Positions 7,213 through 15,352 of a stretch of DNA of 64,000 nt are shown piece after piece. The notes beneath the pieces were generated by a model that saw only the letters and a program-made list of their open reading frames with translations, made no database searches and was not told the DNA's origin. This DNA is from Leptospira bandrabouensis (GTDB taxonomy: Bacteria; Spirochaetota; Leptospiria; Leptospirales; Leptospiraceae), in contig NZ_RQHT01000012.1 in the NCBI RefSeq assembly GCF_004770905.1, positions 248,001 to 312,000 of the forward strand, written 5' to 3'. Every line of letters starts with the position of its first letter. The stretch's first letter is position 1. Position numbers and translations under genes: made by a program.

Positions 7213-7691
7213 TGAAACAATACATCACAACGACCATTATATTATTGTGGGGATTGGGATTGACTTCTTGTAAAGAAGAAAGTCAATTTGGTGCAGTTAC
7301 AGAGAAAGTTGGAGATTACAGAATGAAAAATACAATATCAATTGTGGAAATTCCCGCCTCTGATTTATCCAGAGCCATAATCTTTTATCAAGCTATCCTC
7401 AGCGTTACTATAGAAAGAATGACTATGGGTGGTACGGAAATGGGTGTTTTACCAGCAGAAAATGGATCGGTCAATGTTGTAATTGTTAAAGGAAAAGATT
7501 ATACTCCTACAAAAAATGGTGTATTAGTTTATTTGAATCTTGGTATGGATTTACAACCGGCTTTGGACCAAGTAGAGAAAAGTGGTGGTAAAATTCTTTT
7601 ATCAAAAACCTTAATTGATCCAGAGATGGGGTACTATGCTTTAGTCATTGATTCTGAAGGAAACCGGGTGGGGTTCCATTCCAAAAATTAA
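7212..7691 (+). CDS. VOC (glyoxalase/bleomycin-resistance fold) protein with lipoprotein signal
   Basis: 159 aa. Residues 40-157 are one VOC module (NTISIVEIPASDLSRAIIFYQAIL to the end GNRVGFHSK), as in small dioxygenase-like or glyoxalase-like proteins. Unusually it is preceded by a lipoprotein signal with LTSC and Cys20, then a short linker; an internal ATG at 7323 would give a plain cytoplasmic VOC protein. The TAATG overlap with the AraC gene favours the 7212 start. If that start is used, the VOC domain is exported and membrane-anchored. Ligand and metal residues cannot be settled from the sequence. Confidence 0.8.
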   Translation: MKQYITTTIILLWGLGLTSCKEESQFGAVTEKVGDYRMKNTISIVEIPASDLSRAIIFYQAILSVTIERMTMGGTEMGVLPAENGSVNVVIVKGKDYTPTKNGVLVYLNLGMDLQPALDQVEKSGGKILLSKTLIDPEMGYYALVIDSEGNRVGFHSKN

Positions 7692-7707
7692 GGATGATCT
7701 TGGTTTG

Positions 7708-7826
7708 AGGCCCCCGCCAGCGATTGCAGCGGAAATCCTTTTGCACTAGCAAAAGATTGGAGCGTAAAGCGCGGTCGCTTAAGCCCGGTGGATTAATGGA
7801 CCACCAAACGACCGCGAGGCGGCCAG
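7708..7826. repeat. Structured GC-rich intergenic element
   Basis: Follows the VOC gene. It has a perfect 7-bp hairpin (CTTTTGC 7738-7744 with GCAAAAG 7749-7755), then a longer structure with an outer 8-bp stem (CGCGGTCG 7770-7777 with CGACCGCG 7809-7816) and an inner stem (GGTGG 7787-7791 with CCACC 7801-7805). Much richer in GC than its surroundings. It shares the string GGAGCG..GCG..AGCCCGG and the leading hairpin design with the element at 50745-50830, so both look like members of one dispersed palindromic family. Confidence 0.65.
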
Positions 7827-7851
7827 AGGACACGATGCAATCTACTTTTAA

Positions 7852-9744
7852 CTAAATCCATCCGAAATATACTTTCGTTTTAGTTACCAATGCCCAAAGA
7901 TAATCTTCTGCCTTGATTCTCAACTCTGCAATCGTATTTCCCAAGGAATTTCCTGCCGGTGGGGCGAGGGTTTGGCTTGTCACGCCCGTTGGTCCATTTA
8001 AGTTTTGGCTTGCGGGAACACCACCTCGTATGCTATGAAAAGTATACACTAGATTTGTGGTAAGTGGTTCTGAGATGACAATGTCTTGGAGGCCATCCGC
8101 ATTGGTGTCTTGGAACTGAAGTCCCTGAGAAAAGTTACGATTCGCGATCGAACCTGAAAATAAACTATCTGCCGCTCCCCCAGCACTTAGATTCATATTG
8201 CGTAATCCTGTGTTTGGGTCATTTAACACTAAATAAACGTCACCGATCCCGGAACTAGCACCTGTGGCTCCTATTAGTAAATCGGGCAATCCATCACCAT
8301 TGGTATCGCCGGAAGCTAGGTTACCTCCGAAGGAACAATTATTACCGTTACAACTATTTGTGGGAGGGCCAATGAGTGTTGCTACTGGTGGATTTGAATA
8401 GGGATTTGTGGCATCACAAGAGGAATGGTATACGAAGACAATTCCTTGGTTTGAATTGAAGGTAGGTGCACCAACAGCTAAATCAATACATTTGTCGGAA
8501 TTGAAATAATCTAATGCGAAATTAGTTCCAAACCGACAACCTCCCGCACATCCTGGTGCTGGATTTGTGGGTGGGTATAGAAATTGTTGTGGTTGGTTCG
8601 GCAAAGTTCCTTGGTTGGATACAAAAATATAAATCCTACCTAAATCAGAGGAATGGGTTGCTGCACTGACAACTAAATCTAGGAAGCCGTCTCCATTGAC
8701 ATCCCCTGCATAAGCGTACGTGCCAAAATTATCATCTGGATTTGCTGGGAAAGGATTTTTAAAAACAAAATTCGCTGAATTCGTGTTTAGTGATGAAAAT
8801 GCATTTGTACCTTGGCTATAGAAAATAAATAATTCGTTTTCCCATGGCGATGCAAAAATCCCGTCATCATAACCATCGCGATTGATATCTGCTCCGATGA
8901 TATTTGTTCCAAATCTTCCACCACCAGTCACTCCATCCAGAATCGCATCGGCAGATCCCCCTGTATTTAGATTTTGAGAAGGGATGCCTTGCTGGCCCTT
9001 GCTTAAAAATACATAGACCCTTCCTATTGCACCAATAAAGGCTTGTGCACCAACTAAAATATCTGCATATCCATCTCCATTAAAGTCTCCTGATCCAATA
9101 CGACATCCGAAATAGGTTGCAGTAGTTTGTCCGTCCGTTAGCGTAGTCACGGGTGATGTTGTTAGTTGCTTCGTTAACGAATTAGTTCGATACACATAAC
9201 CATATCCTTGGACATTATTAGCAGGTGTCGCCGACACAATCAAATCGGGATACCCATCTCCATCGGTATCATGATTGGTTCCCATTCTTACTTGGATGGT
9301 TTTTGGTTTTTCGAATGGTAAATGAACTGAAATCGAATGGAGACTTCCGTAGGTCCAAAAGGTGTTTGTGACTGCTCTTGCTGGTAAGGGATAACGCCAG
9401 GTTCCATCGATAATGGGAACTTCTGTATGTCGAATATCATCGGTCCAAACATTGACGAAGGGATGGCCGGCCGGTGCTGTCCCCACAACAAAACCTGTTT
9501 CTACAATGGAGTGGTTTGTTAGGTTAGAGATGGTTACACTAGATTCAGGAAGTAGAGATAAAAAAATATAAGGTGACCATTTTTCCAAAAGATTTTTATC
9601 TGGGCAGAACGAATTGGAAAGTTTCATCAAACATTCGATTGGTGGATGAGTGAGGGGATTTGCCCAACAATTAAGCAGAAATAAAGAGATGCCTAGTGTT
9701 ATTAGTCGTAAGTTCAGTATTTGGTTGGATGTTCTATATTTCAT
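7852..9744 (-). CDS. FG-GAP repeat lipoprotein (integrin-alpha-like propeller)
   Basis: 630 aa with a signal peptide and lipobox (LFLLN before Cys26). From about residue 160 onward there are seven FG-GAP repeats carrying calcium-binding loops such as DTDGDGYPD, DFNGDGYAD, DINRDGYDD, DVNGDGFLD, DTNGDGLPD and DTNADGLQD, the pattern of a seven-bladed beta-propeller. One blade (DYFNSDKCIDLAVG) has a degenerate loop. Several blades carry Cys pairs (for example CAGGCRFG, CNGNNCSFG) that may form disulfides. Such proteins are exported to the surface or periplasm and bind calcium and possibly ligands. It is a single gene with its own upstream gap. Confidence 0.88.
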   Translation of the reverse strand: MKYRTSNQILNLRLITLGISLFLLNCWANPLTHPPIECLMKLSNSFCPDKNLLEKWSPYIFLSLLPESSVTISNLTNHSIVETGFVVGTAPAGHPFVNVWTDDIRHTEVPIIDGTWRYPLPARAVTNTFWTYGSLHSISVHLPFEKPKTIQVRMGTNHDTDGDGYPDLIVSATPANNVQGYGYVYRTNSLTKQLTTSPVTTLTDGQTTATYFGCRIGSGDFNGDGYADILVGAQAFIGAIGRVYVFLSKGQQGIPSQNLNTGGSADAILDGVTGGGRFGTNIIGADINRDGYDDGIFASPWENELFIFYSQGTNAFSSLNTNSANFVFKNPFPANPDDNFGTYAYAGDVNGDGFLDLVVSAATHSSDLGRIYIFVSNQGTLPNQPQQFLYPPTNPAPGCAGGCRFGTNFALDYFNSDKCIDLAVGAPTFNSNQGIVFVYHSSCDATNPYSNPPVATLIGPPTNSCNGNNCSFGGNLASGDTNGDGLPDLLIGATGASSGIGDVYLVLNDPNTGLRNMNLSAGGAADSLFSGSIANRNFSQGLQFQDTNADGLQDIVISEPLTTNLVYTFHSIRGGVPASQNLNGPTGVTSQTLAPPAGNSLGNTIAELRIKAEDYLWALVTKTKVYFGWI

Positions 9745-9898
9745 AATTCATTACAACTAACATTGGATTGATGTTTCGCTTAAGTGAGTGGGAATGCAAT
9801 AAATTATTGGGTTCTTTAAAGAAAAATACTTAGGAAACTGCGCCGAAATTTTTAAAAAAGAACTTTCTTTTACAGATTTTTGAATCATCGTTTTTTCT

Positions 9899-10300
9899 AT
9901 GAGTTTTTTTGAAAGTTTGAAAGCCGTCGCAGCTCAGGCAGTGGAGCTAGTCCAAAACAATCCTCAAGTTGTATCTGGAATCCAAAAGATCATAGAAGAG
10001 AATGGCGGAGTTTCTGGAATTGTCCAAAAGTTCAAAGACAAAGGGTTTGCAGAAGCCGCAACTTCTTGGGTTGGAACTGGGGAAAATGTGAATTTAAATG
10101 CATCCGATGTTATGAAGGTTTTGGGGAGTGACTCTGTTCAGGAACTTGCAAAAAAAGTAGGTTTGGATTCAGAAGCTACAGCAGGCCTCATTGGAAATTT
10201 ATTGCCGATGGTGATTGATAAACTTTCTCCTGATGGAAAAGAACCAAGTGGAGATATAACTTCTCAACTATCTTCTTTGGCTTCCTTATTTACCAAATAG
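9899..10300 (+). CDS. YidB-like (DUF937) protein
   Basis: 133 aa, wholly helical and Gly/Ala/Val-rich, no signal peptide. The arrangement (amphipathic N-terminal helices, then LNASDVMKVLGSDSVQELAKKVGLDSEATAGLIGNLLPMVIDKLSPDG) is typical of the YidB/DUF937 family, in which the segment around the LLP motif is the conserved core. The cellular role of the family is not established. It is monocistronic, with a clear terminator at 10325-10357 and a 150-base upstream gap in which I see no other element. Confidence 0.8.
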   Translation: MSFFESLKAVAAQAVELVQNNPQVVSGIQKIIEENGGVSGIVQKFKDKGFAEAATSWVGTGENVNLNASDVMKVLGSDSVQELAKKVGLDSEATAGLIGNLLPMVIDKLSPDGKEPSGDITSQLSSLASLFTK

Positions 10301-10324
10301 ATCTTGCCATTTAATATTTAATAT

Positions 10325-10357
10325 ATACCACCTATTTAAAATTAGGTGGTATTTCTT
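10325..10357 (+). terminator. Rho-independent terminator of the YidB-like gene
   Basis: Perfect 10-bp stem ATACCACCTA/TAGGTGGTAT with an 8-nt A/T loop, followed by TTCTT. It starts 25 bases after the stop codon. Confidence 0.75.
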
Positions 10358-10416
10358 CCGAAAAGGAAACACATTTTTTCTTGCCAAATTTTCTCACAAA
10401 AACCAATCTTTCCTTC

Positions 10417-11175
10417 ATGAAGAAACTGTTTCTAATTTTTTTTACCTGCCTTTTTTTGTTTCAATGTAAAAAGTCTCCATCCATTGAAGTGGGTAAAAAT
10501 GCTTTTATTTCTGCCACTGTCCTCAATGCGAGAAAAACACCAAGTTTAGATGGAGAAAAAGTGGGGAAACTAAAACTAGGTGATGAAGTAAAGGTTTTAG
10601 AACGTTCCGAAAGCGATATGGATATTGATGGACTTACCGCTTACTGGTATAAGGTGCAATCCACAGAAATCACAGGATGGGTTTTCGGTGGCTATCTTTC
10701 CCACACCAAAGTTGAATCACGAGATGCCATGATTGCGGCTGTGCAGGGAAATTTTGTTTTCTGTAAATTGCCCGATAGAATGGAATGTACAGATACTATT
10801 GAGTTTGATGGGGAAAGTTTCGTTTATAGAAAATTCAATTCGTATTCCGGAATCAACGAAAAGTTAGAAGGTGTGTTTGATGTTTATGCCGACCACTTAG
10901 TTTTTGATACAAAATCTAGGTTGATTCGCCCATCGGTTTTTATCCAATTTCCGCAAACGGAAGAAGAAAGAACCGCCTATAATAATGCTTATTTTGAATA
11001 TACCGATTCTGACGAATATTTGGTTTCGTTAAGCACCTATCCTGTCGCTGGAAAAGAGGAGATTTACTTTGCGGTTTGTGGTGACAATCTTTTGTTGATA
11101 CATGAAAAAAAGGAAAAAGAGGAAATTTGTAAAAGCGAATATGCTTTTGCTAAATCTTCTTATTCTTCACCTTAA
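10417..11175 (+). CDS. Lipoprotein with bacterial SH3 domain
   Basis: 252 aa from the ATG at 10417; the frame is open from a TTG at 10381 but the signal peptide begins at the ATG. The lipobox is LFLFQ before Cys17. Residues 25-90 form a bacterial SH3 (SH3b) domain with the signature sequence ATVLNARKTPS ... VGKLKLGDEVKVLER ... WYKVQ ... GWVFGGYLS. The C-terminal 160 residues are beta-rich and unrecognised. SH3b domains commonly bind peptidoglycan or adopt a ligand-binding role in envelope proteins, so a periplasmic location is expected. The 3' end overlaps the convergent membrane-protein gene by 26 bases. Confidence 0.8.
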   Translation: MKKLFLIFFTCLFLFQCKKSPSIEVGKNAFISATVLNARKTPSLDGEKVGKLKLGDEVKVLERSESDMDIDGLTAYWYKVQSTEITGWVFGGYLSHTKVESRDAMIAAVQGNFVFCKLPDRMECTDTIEFDGESFVYRKFNSYSGINEKLEGVFDVYADHLVFDTKSRLIRPSVFIQFPQTEEERTAYNNAYFEYTDSDEYLVSLSTYPVAGKEEIYFAVCGDNLLLIHEKKEKEEICKSEYAFAKSSYSSP

Positions 11176-12616
11176 AAGACTCATTGCGTAACATCGTACT
11201 CGTTCGATATGTATGCGGATTTTTCCAATTCAAAATTCTTTTTTTCGAATCGGCAGGAAGTTGTGTTAAAAACTCCTGCCAGCTACTTTCCTCTAATACA
11301 GAATAAAATCCAGGTAAATATTGAATTTTGGTTCCGTGAGGAAGATACTTTTTATATTCAGAGGCGGATACTCCATACGCGATTCTAAAAATAGTTCTAT
11401 TTTTGTGTTTCTTTTCGGGTAAAAAATGAAAGGCATCTCCCGCCTTATTGTAACAAATAAAATAATCAAAACCTTGGTGAACGATGATAAGTGACTCTTT
11501 CGGAATCTGTAATAAGGGAAGGAGAATCGAATAGAGTTTATAGTCTTGGTTGTTAAAATCTTTTTCTCGGTTCATTGTGAACCATTGGTAAAAAAATAAG
11601 AATAAACACAAAACTCCAATGGCAGATTTCGATTTGATTTTTGAAAGAGTTGGGAGTAGGAGAAGGTTTGCAGGAATAAAAATCAAAAGAAACAAACGAA
11701 ATGGAAAACTAAATGCCGTATAACTAAAGATAGGCAGTGAAAGGAAAAAAAATAAGACAACAACCTTGTCGTAAAAAACTTTTGATTCATTGTCTAAATT
11801 TGGTCTAGTAATCCAATATAGCAAAGGTGAAAAAAAGAAAAGAATTTGTTCCCACAAAAATTCGTGAAAAATCTGCGAGTACTTATAAAAAGGAGAAAGG
11901 AATTGAAATTCTAAATCTTCTAGTAAAACAGTTTTTAAGTCCTTCCAATGCAAAACATTGGGAAATAAAAAACTAACTCCAACCAAACAAAGAGGTAGTA
12001 CCAAAAGGATGAGGATACGACTGTGTTTGGAAAGGGGAACTTGTTTCCAAACCCAAGGCAATAAAAGAAGTAAAGAGATTCCTGCTGTGATTTTATGGCT
12101 CAGGAAAACCAAAACAAAACAGAGTGCCAATCGTAAATAATTGATTTGTTTGGCTTTGTTCTTTTGCTTTTCTAAAATCCAAAGTTCTGTTAAAAATAAG
12201 ATAAAAAAAACAATCCCACCTAGATTTTTAATAAAGTTAAAACTGAAATGGGGAATATAGGAAGAAGAGACAAGAACGAGTCCAAAAAGGACAGATAGGA
12301 AAAAATTCTGGCTGAGTGAGATTGCCAATCTATACCCTGCTAAAAACAAAAACCCAACGAGTAAAGAAACAAAAACTTTGTTTGTGATGACGATGTTTGT
12401 TCCCAGTTTGGAAAATAAAACCAGTCCATATAAAATAGGAGAGGAGTCGGGGCTAAAGAACCTTCCTTTGGTTAGATAGGAATTGACTTGGGCTGCATAA
12501 TAATATCCATCAGCTCCGTAAGCAAATGGAGAACTTAGTTGGACTGCTAGTTGTAACGAAACAATCAAAAGAAAAATAAATAAAACAAAACCTGGTTTTT
12601 TATAATTTGTAATCAT
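11150..12616 (-). CDS. Polytopic membrane protein, GT-C glycosyltransferase-like
   Basis: About 488 aa from the ATG at 12616 (in-frame ATGs also at 12643 and 12685, all within the end of the VanW gene). Ten or so membrane spans. The first long loop after span 1 holds GADGYYYAAQ, with the acidic residue placed as in GT-C-fold, polyprenyl-phosphate-sugar-dependent glycosyltransferases, and the soluble C-terminal ~110 residues are typical of Leptospira proteins of that kind. Sugar donor and acceptor cannot be told. It overlaps the VanW gene by 17 bases, so they are probably translated together, which links it to envelope biogenesis. Confidence 0.7.
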   Translation of the reverse strand: MITNYKKPGFVLFIFLLIVSLQLAVQLSSPFAYGADGYYYAAQVNSYLTKGRFFSPDSSPILYGLVLFSKLGTNIVITNKVFVSLLVGFLFLAGYRLAISLSQNFFLSVLFGLVLVSSSYIPHFSFNFIKNLGGIVFFILFLTELWILEKQKNKAKQINYLRLALCFVLVFLSHKITAGISLLLLLPWVWKQVPLSKHSRILILLVLPLCLVGVSFLFPNVLHWKDLKTVLLEDLEFQFLSPFYKYSQIFHEFLWEQILFFFSPLLYWITRPNLDNESKVFYDKVVVLFFFLSLPIFSYTAFSFPFRLFLLIFIPANLLLLPTLSKIKSKSAIGVLCLFLFFYQWFTMNREKDFNNQDYKLYSILLPLLQIPKESLIIVHQGFDYFICYNKAGDAFHFLPEKKHKNRTIFRIAYGVSASEYKKYLPHGTKIQYLPGFYSVLEESSWQEFLTQLPADSKKRILNWKNPHTYRTSTMLRNESFKVKNKKI

Positions 12617-13316
12617 CAGAGGAACAAAGAATGGGTTTGTCATCTGTTTCTGAATGTACAAAAACTTGAACATTCGAAAATCCATTTTTTTCTGTTTGTT
12701 TAAAATATAATTTATTACGTTTGATGGGTAATGGAGATTGGATGCGAAACGTAAGTTCAGATTCGTTCAGATCCCAAGAAAAATACAGAGGAAAAGACAA
12801 TGTATTTTTGATACGTAAATCTTTGGTCGGGTATACAACGGATGCATCCGTTCCCAGAGGTGTAAACCTTGTGTCTTCATTGTATAAATCGCGGGAGTGG
12901 GGGAAACGTTCTAAAATTTCTAAACCAAGTTCTAAGGATAAATAATAAATAATTCCTGACAATTGACAAAGGCCACCTGCAATTTCTGAACTGACTTGAC
13001 CTCCTCGGATCACCCTTCCTTCTTTGAATCCTTTTTTGATTGAGGGTTCTCCCATTTCATACCAAAAAGAAAAAATTTTCCCTGGAAACAGAACCTTGTT
13101 GTTCATTCGTGTAATGGCAATTTGAAGGTTATGGAGTTTTCCTTCTTTGAGCGGAGAAGAAAGTATAGGAAGTGTGAGTTTCGATTCTTCGGACCAAATG
13201 CAAATGGTTCTACTACTGCTATATCTTTTTAATCCAAAGCGGAAAGGTCCTCCCTGCAAAAGAATTCCAAACCATCGGAGTACCACTTTGATTTTAAGTT
13301 TAATAAATGGAATCAA
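12600..13316 (-). CDS. VanW family protein
   Basis: 238 aa. The VanW core is clear: FPGKIFSFW, a GGLCQLSGIIY segment, a LGLEILERFPHS segment, GTDASVVYPTKDLRIKN and SFPLYF. VanW proteins occur in some vancomycin-resistance clusters and widely in spirochaetes and Firmicutes, but their biochemistry is unknown. There is no cleavable signal peptide. It is followed by the GT-C-like gene with an overlap and preceded by the DUF2452 gene by 9 bases, giving a three-gene leftward operon. Confidence 0.88.
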   Translation of the reverse strand: MIPFIKLKIKVVLRWFGILLQGGPFRFGLKRYSSSRTICIWSEESKLTLPILSSPLKEGKLHNLQIAITRMNNKVLFPGKIFSFWYEMGEPSIKKGFKEGRVIRGGQVSSEIAGGLCQLSGIIYYLSLELGLEILERFPHSRDLYNEDTRFTPLGTDASVVYPTKDLRIKNTLSFPLYFSWDLNESELTFRIQSPLPIKRNKLYFKQTEKNGFSNVQVFVHSETDDKPILCSSDDYKL

Positions 13317-13325
13317 AGTTAGGTG

Positions 13326-13736
13326 TTATTCTTGGGAGTCTAAAAATACTTCTGTAAAACTTCTATCTGGATTCATGATATAAGAACCTTTGTAGGAATG
13401 TGGAGGATGGTTTCCCCAATCTTTGGGAGAAAGGAGAGAAAAATAAGAACCATTTTCTTTTTCATATAAATGAATGGTTTGCCCTGGTTTTTTTTCGAAT
13501 TGGCAACGGGCTTTGTGAAGTTCAATGTCTTTTTCCGCACGTTTTAAAATGAGTTCGGCTTCTTCTTTTAGGCGACGGATTTGTCCTGCAATGACTTCCA
13601 GTTTTCCATGCAAATGAAGTTGGACAGATTCTTCTGCCAATTCAATTTCTTTGGCCCGGTCGACAAGACTGATTTTAGGTGCAAGCCTACTGGTTCCATA
13701 GGTAAGACTATGATGGGGAGTTTCCTCTGTTTCCAT
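13326..13736 (-). CDS. DUF2452 family protein
   Basis: 136 aa. The layout fits DUF2452: an N-terminal ...TYGTSRLAPKISLVDRAKEIE segment, a helical QIRRLKEEAELILKRAEKD coiled stretch, a short beta region IHLYEKENGSYFSLLSPKDWG, and a conserved tail with NPDRSF. No signal peptide or membrane span. The family's function is unknown. It is the first gene of the DUF2452-VanW-GT-C leftward cluster; the terminator at 13804-13839 separates it from the SPOR-domain gene. Confidence 0.75.
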   Translation of the reverse strand: METEETPHHSLTYGTSRLAPKISLVDRAKEIELAEESVQLHLHGKLEVIAGQIRRLKEEAELILKRAEKDIELHKARCQFEKKPGQTIHLYEKENGSYFSLLSPKDWGNHPPHSYKGSYIMNPDRSFTEVFLDSQE

Positions 13737-13803
13737 TCTAAGGATTAGACAATCGTGAACTTACGAATTGGCAATTCATTTCTCTTGGGAAGTATGAACT
13801 AGG

Positions 13804-13839
13804 ATAGAAAAAGGCTCTCCTAAGATTTTTAGGAAAGCC
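13804..13839 (-). terminator. Rho-independent terminator after the SPOR-domain gene
   Basis: Read leftward, GGCTTTCCTAA pairs with TTAGGAGAGCC around a short loop and is followed by TTTTT. It lies 31 bases beyond the stop of the SPOR-domain gene. Confidence 0.7.
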
Positions 13840-13869
13840 GAAGGCCAAGGTTTTTGACGATCTCTATTT

Positions 13870-14652
13870 TTATGATAACGGTTGGTAACTCACCACCATT
13901 GCCTTGGATTTAATTTCTTTTGGCATGGAAGTTTTAGAGAGAACTTTGGAAAGAGATCCTTTGTCCTTGGATTTTCCCATTTGTACCACAAAGAATCCAT
14001 TTTTTACAACGATAAAAGACTTAGCGGGCAACTTACCGTTGTTATCTGCTTTTAATTGTGATAAAAAAGTTTCCGCAGACTGTCTGCTAGTAAAAGCAGC
14101 CAGTTGGATGGTAAACTGTTTCCCTTCTGTTTTGTTTGTTACAGTCGTTTGCGACGAAAGTTTTTGTGATTTGGAGGCCTTAGAACTGGGAGCCAAGTTT
14201 TTAAATCTTTCTTCTTTGGCACTAACCACTTGTTTTTCTTTACGTTTTGTCAAATCAACAATTTGTTGTTTTTTCTCTTCTTCCTCATCTTTTGCAGTAG
14301 AAGTTTCTACAAAGTAAGGATGGTTTCCAACATCCGCCATTGGAATTTCTTGAGAAGCGATTGCCTGTTCTTTGGATTTGGTTCCTTGGACAAGAGACGA
14401 GGCTGCATTCGTTCCAACTTGTACTTCTGCGCCGTTTGTTGCCACTGGCGCAGGGATTGTGGTCTCCGTTGTCTCTGGGTTCGTTTGAGTCAGTTCACTC
14501 TTTTTTTGAAGAGTTTGTGCCTCTTCTTGTTTCCCTCGCCCTACAGAAACTCCAAGGAAAAAAATAGAAAAGAAAAGTGCAAAGAGAAAGAGGGATAAAA
14601 CTCCAATTCTTTGTTTATCTAGGTTGATTACGTAAAATACTCTTTCTTTCAT
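13870..14652 (-). CDS. Inner-membrane SPOR-domain protein
   Basis: 260 aa: short cytoplasmic N-terminus, one membrane span (about 16-36), a low-complexity Thr/Glu/Lys/Gln linker, and a C-terminal SPOR domain (about 183-258) with FTIQLAAFTSRQSAETFLSQL and FFVVQMGKSKDKGSLSKVL. SPOR domains bind denuded septal glycan strands, so the protein probably acts in cell division or glycan remodelling in the periplasm. Its ATG overlaps the coaE stop as ATGA (14649-14652). Confidence 0.85.
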   Translation of the reverse strand: MKERVFYVINLDKQRIGVLSLFLFALFFSIFFLGVSVGRGKQEEAQTLQKKSELTQTNPETTETTIPAPVATNGAEVQVGTNAASSLVQGTKSKEQAIASQEIPMADVGNHPYFVETSTAKDEEEEKKQQIVDLTKRKEKQVVSAKEERFKNLAPSSKASKSQKLSSQTTVTNKTEGKQFTIQLAAFTSRQSAETFLSQLKADNNGKLPAKSFIVVKNGFFVVQMGKSKDKGSLSKVLSKTSMPKEIKSKAMVVSYQPLS

Positions 14653-15269
14653 TTTTTAATCCTTTTTTTGATTTCTAAATCGATGATGACAATTTGTTCT
14701 TTTAACTTCTCCCTTTGATTATCGTTAGTTACGACAAAATCAGAGAGAGACTTTTTTTTCTCTAAATCCATTTGAGATTGGTTTCTTTTTTGGAAATCTT
14801 CATAATCCATTCCCCCGCGGCTTTGGACTCTTTCCCATGCCACTTCTGGGCTTACTGCCACAGTCACTGTAAAATCACAGATAGTATGAGCATCGGTTTC
14901 GAATAGAAGGGGAACTTCCCAGGCAATGATACTTCCATCCTTTCTGGAATTTAAGAAGTCTAAGAAAGTTTTGCGAACCAAAGGGTGGAGGAGCTCATTG
15001 AGAGCTTGTAGCTTTGATTTGTCGGAGAAGGCAAGTTCTGCAATTTTGGAACGGATGGGTGCGCCGTTTGTATCTAGGATAACATCTCCAAAAATTTGAA
15101 CGAGTTCCTTAATGACAGGACTTGTTGGTTCTGTGAAAGTACGTGCGATGGCGTCAGAACTAATCGTTTCTGCACCTAACTCACCAAACATAGCAAGGAC
15201 AGTGGACTTTCCTGATCCAATGGACCCGGTAATTCCGATTAATGTTTTATTGTTATGTTTTGGAGTCAC
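14649..15269 (-). CDS. coaE: Dephospho-CoA kinase
   Basis: 206 aa, normal length. P-loop GSIGSGKST (15-23), the SSDAIAR substrate-binding segment, the HPLVR motif, an EVPLLFE motif of the family, and a lid with a V.SRGGMDYEDFQKR arrangement. It phosphorylates the 3'-hydroxyl of dephospho-CoA, the last step of CoA biosynthesis, in the cytoplasm. It is followed, with a 4-base overlap, by the SPOR-domain gene. About 80 A/T-rich bases separate it from the hydrolase gene upstream. Confidence 0.93.
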   Translation of the reverse strand: MTPKHNNKTLIGITGSIGSGKSTVLAMFGELGAETISSDAIARTFTEPTSPVIKELVQIFGDVILDTNGAPIRSKIAELAFSDKSKLQALNELLHPLVRKTFLDFLNSRKDGSIIAWEVPLLFETDAHTICDFTVTVAVSPEVAWERVQSRGGMDYEDFQKRNQSQMDLEKKKSLSDFVVTNDNQREKLKEQIVIIDLEIKKRIKK

Positions 15270-15352
15270 GGGTTTATAACATAAAAAACCCGTGAAAGTA
15301 CAAGTATTTTTTTATCCAAATTTAGAAAAAAAATACTAAAGTATTTTGTAAG

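Noticed and set aside
7645..7833. 62-codon open frame through the structured intergenic element
   Set aside because: It is explained by GC-rich palindromes; no ribosome-binding site.
14230..14598. 122-codon open frame on the + strand
   Set aside because: Shadow of the low-complexity linker of the SPOR-domain gene.
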